Source of the DNA: Endocalyx cinctus
Lineage: Eukaryota; Ascomycota; Sordariomycetes; Amphisphaeriales; Apiosporaceae
Length of the DNA: 64,000 nt
Reading direction: 5' to 3'
Assembly (NCBI GenBank): GCA_001600455.1
Contig: BCKC01000003.1
Coordinates: 2,518,315 to 2,582,314 of the forward strand
Shown here: one piece after another, positions 56,872 through 64,000 of the stretch
Position numbering within the stretch: the first letter of the stretch is position 1
How the letters are laid out: every line of letters starts with the position of its first letter
The notes under the pieces: generated by a model
Database searches by the model: none
What the model was told of the DNA's origin: nothing
The model's input: only the letters and a program-made list of their open reading frames with translations
Translations under genes and position numbers: made by a program

Positions 56872-59800
56872 TCAAGGACCCATTAGAGAATCAAGAGCAT
56901 TGCGCACCTCGCTGGCAGTCTCTTGTGTGTCTGTCGCAGCAGCTTGTTCGGTACCCTCAGGTCTCGCCTCAGTATCGCCCGAGGTCCTGCTCGGTCCAGC
57001 TACGCTTTGATCCATAGTTGGACTCGTCTCTAGAGCTGGGCTGTCCACAGCAGTAGCACGGAGGCTATTCGTTTCACTGGCGAGTGCGCTTCCCTTCGCG
57101 GGGACATTGGCGCCAACAGCAAAGGGAATGGCTTTCTTAGAGTTGGTACTACTACGTCGGCTCTCGAGACTCTTAGTCAATGTACGACTAACGCCTTCTA
57201 TCCCACCGATAGAATTAGTTTTAGACTTTTGTTTTCTATCCGCTGTTACTGCCACGTTATTAGCTGCAACTGTCGATTTGCCTAATCCAGGTGTAGATGG
57301 AGCACCGGGTCTATCTTCGTGCGCATCGATGAGCCACCATCTCAGACCATCAGACAAGTCAAAGGGGTTATCATTTTCATCGCCTGTATTGATCGAGTCG
57401 GTCTCGGGCTCCGATGGCGCGGCGGTTGTGGAATGTAAACTTTTGGATAGATCGACGACACGTTCTTGAATGCGAGTGATCCGAGCCACTAGCCATTCGC
57501 GACTGCGCAATTGATGATTTTCTTGCTCGCGAAGGAAAAAATGAGGACAACCAACGTTAAAAGCCGCCCACGCTCCAGTTGTCTGATTTCTGGTCGGTAA
57601 AAAGAGCGCAAGATCTCCTTCTTTGAAATGTTTGAAGGAAATTTTGTCATGAGATTCCTTGGCCTGTATGAGAGCGCGTTCGCGGTAAGCCCTAGCGTCT
57701 CGTGTCATCTTTCGCGCCGTATGCTCGATTTCTCTGAAGCGTCGGTATATGGCTTCTGAGAAGGCATCGATGTCGAAATTACCTGGCCCAGCGGCGAAGG
57801 CCTGGTATTGCTCTTCCTCGGTGTTCGAGTCTTCCGCATTCATCCAGTAAAGTAACTTGAGGTCCGCGCTATCAGCAAGGAGATTGGTGGACAGTGATAC
57901 GGAACGTGAGATGGGGCGCCTAACCGAGCTTCCGGGGTCAGAAGAATCATTGGGGTTCTGTGACACACGTTCCGAGCGCGGTATCTTCTGAATGATCATG
58001 GAGCCGTCTTTGCGCGTGACAGAGAAGCTAAGTCTCTCTAGAAGTCTATTTAATCTTTCGTTATGAGTATAGAGTCGCTGAGTAAGGTCCTTGGTTCGAA
58101 TATTACGGTCCTCAAACCGACCGTTGAGGATAGCTAACATCGATTCAGTCGACTGAAGCTTATCCTGGAACATCCGCACTTCTTCCTCGAGGCTCCCCAG
58201 CTGCGATTGCTTCGACGCAAGCTGTTCCGTTAGATCGGCAGCTTTCTTTTCCTCATCTTCTAACTTATTGCGCAATGTTTCCGATCCAGTCTCGCCTTCG
58301 GTCATCTCGAGCCTCAATCGGTTTAGCTGCTCGCGGCCGTCGTTAACTTCCGCTTCGAGCGTGCTGCATCTAGCCTGTTCCTGATGAAGGGATTCACGTA
58401 GATGTACAACGGTCAATTCTTCACTTGCCAGCTTTTCTTTAGTCGTTGATAGCTCAGACCTAACCTCCTTGACATTGGTACGAGCTAGTTCTAGATCCGT
58501 CTTCGTTAACGACATGTCTTGCTCAAGCGACTGGACTTTTGCGAGAATATCCGTTGCTTTTGTAGTCACAGCATCCATGATGTCCACAGAATCTTGCAGT
58601 GAGGCTTCGGTAGGAGACAACTGGCTATATAGCTCTTTAAGCGATCGAGCTTGCGTCTCTGTGCTTTCTTCGGATGCTTCTGCGCGCTTAGTCAGAGCTT
58701 TGATGGTATCTCGCGCATCGCGAAGTTCCCGCTCAAGTGACACATTACGCTCTCTCTGTACCCGGGCTTCGTTACGCAGGAAATCTACTTGACCCTGAGT
58801 TTTGAGCGCGTCGTCCCGCCTCTCCCGAGTGATACGTTCAACCTCGTCCTGTAAGAGCTGTAGTTTCTCATCGTAGGTAAATTTTTCATTCTCCCGTGAT
58901 TCACCGAAATGCTCGATTTCGTCTTCGGTCTCCTCAAGTCGTGTCTTGAGATGTTTAATCTCTTCCTCAAGAGATTTTCGCTCTTCCAAAAATTCCCTCT
59001 TCAAAGCTTCCATGTTGCCCATAAGATCTTGCTTCGTGGAATTTGCCTCGTCCATCTGACCTTTCATATGTTCAGCGTGTGCGTTTGCCTCTTTCTCTAG
59101 AGTGACGGAGCGCTCCCTTTGTGTAGTCAGTTCACTTTCTAATTGTGCAATTCGGCTGTGCAAAGCATCGTTGTGTTCTGACGCTACCGAGGATCGGCGA
59201 GGGTCTCCAGAAAGGCGATTTGCTTTGACAGAAATCGTTGAGTCCGCTTTCTCGGATTGCTGATGGGGCTGGAAGAGGTTTCCTCCAATAGAGAGCCTAG
59301 AAGCCTGGGATTGGCGATGTAAAAGATCTTCAAGACGTCGGACACGACTTTCAGCGGTTTTCAATTTGCTCTCAAGCCGAGATTTCTCTCCCGATAGACT
59401 TCGTAGCAAGTCGTCATCCCCTCGGATAAGTAATCCACTTCTTCCTAGCGCCGCCTCGTGCATGCTACCATTTTTAAAAGCCTTTAGCCGTTTTGTCTGC
59501 TGCTTCGTCGGATTACCGAGGTCAACAATTAGTTTAGAAACATCAGTCATTACAGCTGGGTCGATATCATGTTGTTGGAGAACAGTTAAGAAATCGTCCA
59601 AGTCTTGTTTGGCCATACTAGGCCACGTCTCTTCTTCGCCGAGAAGGCTTACTTCCAGTCCTAGTACACTATTCTCACTCTTCTCAGGACCGTACATGCT
59701 GCCGACCATTTTGTGCCATTTTCGTCTCCGCTTTAATTCCTCGTCTTGAAATAGAGCCATTTCGTTGACGAGCGTAGATGAGTCGGTTTTAATTTTATCC

Positions 59801-61226
59801 GCCCATTCTTTCCGCCTAACGGCTTCGGATGCAAATGAGGCATACATGAACGGTAATTGTTGAATTAGGCGAAGATAATCAAAGGTATGCATCTCCTCTG
59901 CTCCTTGATTAATGGCGTTGATCTGCGTTTTAACACTGTGATGGAGGGTGGTTATTTCGGCGATGTTGCGCATAAATTTGAGTGAATCTGTTGCAATTTC
60001 ATTGCGGGCCTGAGTGGCATATCGGATCATATCGTCCATTTCTGCTGCCCGATTTTGAAGACTAGGTAGTAGTTGTTTAGTATGATTGGCGGCAGTCTTA
60101 GAGGCTTGTGGGACATCTTTTGCATGGTTCGAGTACTGGAGAGTGGATTGGTAGTCGGTATCGATCTTCCTCGCTACAGCCTCGATATCTTCGAGCAACT
60201 GTTTGCAATCTTGACGATGTTGCATAGCAGAACGTCCCACTAGCTTATCAAATTCTTGAAACAAACCATCACAGCCAACAAACATCTTATCCGCCACTGT
60301 TTCGAGATCCGTGATCTTCGTGTTAAATTTTTTGAGTGATGTCGCGGCAAGCTTACCAGCTTTTCGAGTCGGTTCAGGGTCGATGAGGTCTTCCAGTGTT
60401 GCCTGGCGTGATTTCCGAACATCTTGACCTGTCATGAAACGAACCATAGCTGGCGAGATAGGTATGCGACGGGCTATTTCAAGGTATTGCTCCCATTTTG
60501 TAGCCAACGTTTCGTACTCTTCCTGCGCCGGCGTCACCCATTTTTTTAACTCGGCAAATTTCGGTTCTATCGGTTTTAGGGCTGTGTCGAGGTTCGCAAC
60601 AGCAGCGTCGAGGCATTTTAGCATAACATCCATTTCGTCATATCGAGCATCTGCGGTTTCTGTCATCGCCGTACAATCTTCGACGACCTTCAGAGCCCAA
60701 TCCCGACGCCTCTTGAAAAGATCCTGCCATGACCGCAGCGAATGTGTATCCTCGATTGAATTAGGCGCGGTAGATACGGCGTATCGCTTAGGGAAGGGGG
60801 ATTCGGATATAAGTGAAGTCGATGCGCCGGTAGAAGATGCTTGTGTTATTCGAATATCATATACATATATCTCTTTCTATTTTCAGACCAAGGTTAATTA
60901 TTCGGCGCATAATCTGTTGTACATCGTATAGAACTTACTTCCGACTGCACTGTCTGTATCTTGACTGTTTTGCCCTGTGAAGTAAGGGCTACGATATTCT
61001 GCACGGGGATCGAGCTTTGTCGGCTGACCCATCCGCGAAAGTCATCGAGGCTTCGGATACGAGTTAGCAGGAGACCTGGGCGAATAGGTGCAAGAATATC
61101 CAAGTAGATCAAAATAGGAAAATGGGCTCCTAGGCTAAGCTGAGGGACTTACGACGTGAAGCGCGATGCATCGACCTGCAGGCGCTGGCCCGTATGGGCA
61201 ACCAACACCTGCGTCTGGGTGGCCAT
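56872..61226 (-). CDS. ATG11: Autophagy-related protein 11, selective-autophagy scaffold
   Basis: Exons on the minus strand 61226-61153, 61050-60939 and 60876-56872 (introns 102 and 62 nt) give 1396 residues. The start MATQTQVLVAHTGQRLQVDA leads into a ubiquitin-like N-terminal region (FTSLDDFRGWVSRQSSIPVQ, IVALTSQGKTVKIQTVQSEK, EIYVYDIRITQ). A helical ATG17-like region follows (about 130-530), then a long coiled coil (about 560-1000). The conserved ATG11 C-terminal domain is at about 1084-1245 (FKHFKEGDLALFLPTRNQTT, WAAFNVGCPHFFL, REWLVARITRIQERVVDLS). The last 150 residues are disordered. ATG11 links cargo receptors to the Atg1 kinase machinery in pexophagy, mitophagy and related pathways. 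The acceptor of intron 1 was chosen after GTATCCGAAG because it alone gives an in-frame FTSLDDFRGW junction. Confidence 0.95.
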
Positions 61227-62113
61227 GATGCACGTATTCCATCACCTAGGTACGGAGCAAAGCGAAGCCTTAGCCAAAGACATGTAGAATAGACGATGAT
61301 TTAGGTACATATAAGATAGGGATGAGGACGGAATTAAGGTTGATGATGAGACATAAAGCTAGGCTCAAAGTTAAGTTCTTTGTCTAAACAATTTCATCAT
61401 CAGCAAGGTTTATCTAAGAAGATAAACAGACTGATAAAGATACGGTCAGTCAGTCATTCAGCCAGTAAAGCTATCATAAGCTTAGGCAGTAGGTAGGCAC
61501 GCGCGCCTCATTGATTACCTATTTACGTACTAGGTGAGAGTCTATAAGGCTTCTGTTGATTCACAGCAAATCAGATAGAAAGAATTAAGTCCCTGTCGCC
61601 AAGGATTGTTGGGCCACTATGGAGATTAAGTCCGATCGGTCTAGGTCTAATGACTGAAGGTAGGATAGATAGCGGATAGGAGGAATTGTCAGCTGTACTT
61701 GTATGGAGGATAATGGATATGATCGTAACCCGTGATAATCTTTCTAAATTGATAAGGTGAAGAATAATTATTTTCCAGAATCTTAAAAGTACAAGATCTG
61801 CTTTTGATTAAAGACGTTCTGATTTGCGCCGGACTTCTCATTGTTCATCGAAGTTACAATGTATGCATTAAGCTTTGTAGTGGATGTGGCAATGCACGAT
61901 TATAGCAGCCACACTTTGTACCGAGGTACTGTAGGCCAAATAGCTTAGCCACAGTTTGAGAGCTGGGCATTGGTGATAGTGAACTGTAATTAGTAAACAG
62001 CACCTAAGAGATGTATCCCTTGAAAATCGAGAGTCCTGTCGCCATGCACAAGATAAATGGGTGCGGCGTATAATTCGAGATATTTACTTTGAAAGTCATA
62101 AAATAAATCCGAA
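61227..62113. other. Divergent promoter region of ATG11 and the CENP-H-like gene
   Basis: 887 bp, A+T-rich. A TACCTAGGT-type motif directly joined to TACGGAGCA lies at 61244-61259. No gene seen. Confidence 0.55.
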
Positions 62114-63111
62114 ATGACAGACCAAGATATTTCAAACGTTACGGAGTCAGTTCTTTTCTCTAAAGATGAGAAGCACGTTCTAGAGCTACACGACAGGCTT
62201 CAGCAGCTTCAGCTAGAGATCGCGCTCCTCAACGCGCAAAAGAATTATGCCCCTGGTAAGCTACCTCTCCATAATTAATATCTTCCGACTTATAAAGCTT
62301 ATTTTTCTATTCATATCAGTGCTCACTCTCGTAAAATAATTTTCATAGGCCATAGCGGGGAGAAGAGTGCGACGGACTGTCAAAAGGAGCTCCAAGACTC
62401 ACGGTCGCGTTATGTCATTCGTAATGAGGTAGTCGACGCGGTCATTAGCGCGAATCCCATATTGCAGGCGGTACACCACGGAACAAAAGCATCTCCCATC
62501 GAAAGGTAAATAAATTTTAGAAGTCATTGTCGATTATACGCTCATACCTTGGATGATATATATGCATTATTTGCCTACGTTTCGCCTACGGTTTATGTCT
62601 GTTACATCTCTACCAGGTCGTGTTGAAACCGCCGACCTGTTGTTTTATCGCTTCAGAGTTCGGCGTTCACCAATAATGAAGAAAGATCCGGGGGAGAAAA
62701 AAAAGACTCAACTAACCAAGAACCACCAGGGACCTCTTTTCGCACGTGCAAGAGCGCGAGGACGCGTCCGTAGACTTAGCGCGACAGTCGGTCGAGTTCC
62801 GGGGCGTGCTGGACGAGATCGCCGAGGTAGAGAGCCGGGTGCTCCGGCTCAGCCGGGAAAACGTGCGCCTGGCGACGGAGATGCTCGCCCTCGCGGAGCA
62901 GGCGAAGAAGCAGAAGGAGGACGCCATCGAGGACGCCGAGGGGGACGCGGCGGCGGAGATCCGCGCGCTCGAAGATCGGGTGAGGTCGAGTCGGCAGCGC
63001 TGGCGCGTGCTGAAGGGCGCGGCGAGCGCCATCGTCGCGGGCAGCGGGGTCGACTGGGCCCGAGACGCCCGTCTCAGGGATATGGTGCTGGATCCTGAGA
63101 GCGAAGACTGA
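62114..63111 (+). CDS. CENP-H-like kinetochore protein (Fta3/Mcm16 family)
   Basis: Exons 62114-62255, 62349-62505 and 62730-63111 (introns 93 and 224 nt; the second with an AACTAACC branch) give 226 residues. The N-terminal helix (DEKHVLELHDRLQQLQLEIA) is followed by VVDAVISANPILQAVHHGTK, a coiled coil (EFRGVLDEIAEVESRVLRLS), and a C-terminal segment SRQRWRVLKGAASAIVAGSG then VDWARDARLRDMVLDPE. The NPxLQAVHxGTxASPxER pattern and the C-terminal RQRWRV/GSGVDWARD block match fungal CENP-H proteins as I remember them. CENP-H is part of the inner-kinetochore CCAN (CENP-H/I/K) complex. The third exon is much more G+C-rich than the first two. Confidence 0.82.
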
Positions 63112-64000
63112 AGAGCGAGCGTGAGGGAGATAGTGAGAGAAGAAAGAAACGAGAGGGAAAAAATTCGAGAGCGTAATGATATGTAAGTGTTGGTGATCGG
63201 TTACGAGTCTTTGTATAAGTCCTATTTAGTTTAAAACTTGTGACGCCTCTTGCCCGGACAGCTTATCCCCGTTACATAATTACCCACTCGCTATCTCTAT
63301 GTCAGATAGCCACAACCTATTCACATAGGCACAGTCAATCATAAACCGTTATTTCGTATGCCGCCATCACCCTTGAGTGTTGAACTCATTCAAGCCGCCA
63401 TGTAGACCGCGAAATCCATGCGTCTTCGCCCAGAGTGGACTTTCCGATGATAGATCTGGATTCGCGGCTCTATGGGTCCTACGATCAACCACTCACTCAT
63501 CCGGAATCTCTTGATATGTATATTTGCGGATCAAATGCAGTTGGATCACATACGTTGACCGTTACCAGCCAATACGAAAGCAAATGTTCCTGATCAGTAG
63601 GGCTTAGCGCGACCACATCTCTGACCACTCAAAAGGGAGCCCATGCTATTCTAAAATCGCAATGTTTCTACAGAGTATGCTTATTACCATTGCCGTTGCC
63701 AAAAATTAATTATTAGTCTAAGCCGCTATGTTCACCTTTTTCTCGTCTATACATAAACCTTATTGCATAGTGATTCGAGCGTGTGTATGTATATTCAGAT
63801 ATATGTGTAGGTTAGACAGGTGTGGAAGTACGTAAGATAAGTGCTTCATAAAATCTTCACTGGTCATAAAATGGGAGAAAATGTGATGTAGCTGGGTAAA
63901 TAGGTATTTATTCGCAGCACTAATTCACGTGACGTTAGCATGAGCGCGTCACAATCACTCTCTTAGGTTTATTTATGTGGGAAATTAACAAGGTGGAGGC
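63112..64000. other. 3' flank of the CENP-H-like gene to the window end
   Basis: No gene or element recognised. A+T-rich with short stop-interrupted frames. Confidence 0.5.

Noticed and set aside
1..64000. tRNA, rRNA, CRISPR or intact transposon
   Set aside because: Reading both strands, no cloverleaf with a GGTTCGA-type arm, no regular spacer array and no transposase or reverse-transcriptase motif was recognised. A covariance-model scan would be decisive.

Overview
This is a 64-kb piece of a filamentous ascomycete chromosome (Pezizomycotina, most likely Sordariomycetes). The evidence is short introns (about 50-220 nt) with GTAAGT-type donors and CTAAC/CTGAC branch sites, A+T-rich intergenic DNA with long A and T tracts, and typical filamentous-fungal families: a HET-domain protein, a LysM protein, fungal-type F-box proteins, ATG11 and DEF1. 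No rRNA, tRNA, CRISPR array or intact transposon was recognised. Eukaryotic exon-intron models were rebuilt by hand; each spliced model keeps one open frame across all its junctions.

Layout. 0-2 kb: 5' part of a long repeat-rich, disordered protein on the minus strand, running off the left edge. 3.3-6.7 kb: large single-pass membrane protein (minus). 8.3-10 kb: four-exon F-box protein (plus). 11.4-12.2 kb: GST of the eEF1B-gamma N-terminal type (plus). 13.8-14.8 kb: D-2-hydroxyacid dehydrogenase (plus). 14.8-17 kb: gene-poor, with remnants of a possible minus-strand gene. 17-20 kb: kelch-repeat membrane protein (plus), convergent with an uncharacterised gene at 20.4-21.6 kb. 24-27 kb: DEF1. 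28-29 kb: secreted LysM protein. 29.6-30.6 kb: second F-box protein (minus). 33.6-35.6 kb: membrane-anchored ubiquitin protease of the Ubp16 type, followed by an in-frame extension behind a UAG stop. 38.4-39.6 kb: class II fructose-bisphosphate aldolase (FBA1), with a predicted 5'UTR intron. 40.5-43 kb: two uncharacterised convergent genes. 44.8-46.9 kb: eight-exon succinate-semialdehyde-type dehydrogenase (minus), divergent from a HET-domain gene at 47.7-49.6 kb. 49.6-54.7 kb: a 5-kb A+T-rich gene desert with relic-like coding fragments. 54.7-55.9 kb: mitochondrial ribosomal protein bL9m. 56.9-61.2 kb: ATG11 (minus), divergent from a CENP-H-like kinetochore gene at 62.1-63.1 kb.

Most genes are independent housekeeping loci rather than a cluster. 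They cover glycolysis (FBA1), GABA/aldehyde oxidation, mitochondrial translation, selective autophagy, RNA polymerase II turnover, ubiquitin removal at a membrane, and the kinetochore. The LysM, HET and two F-box genes are the accessory part and lie next to the gene-poor blocks. I saw no convincing new multi-gene system. The points most worth a second look are the edge-truncated repeat protein, the in-frame extension after the ubiquitin-protease stop, the decayed-looking intervals, and a dispersed family of palindromic intergenic motifs (TACGGAGTA and TACCTAGGTA).
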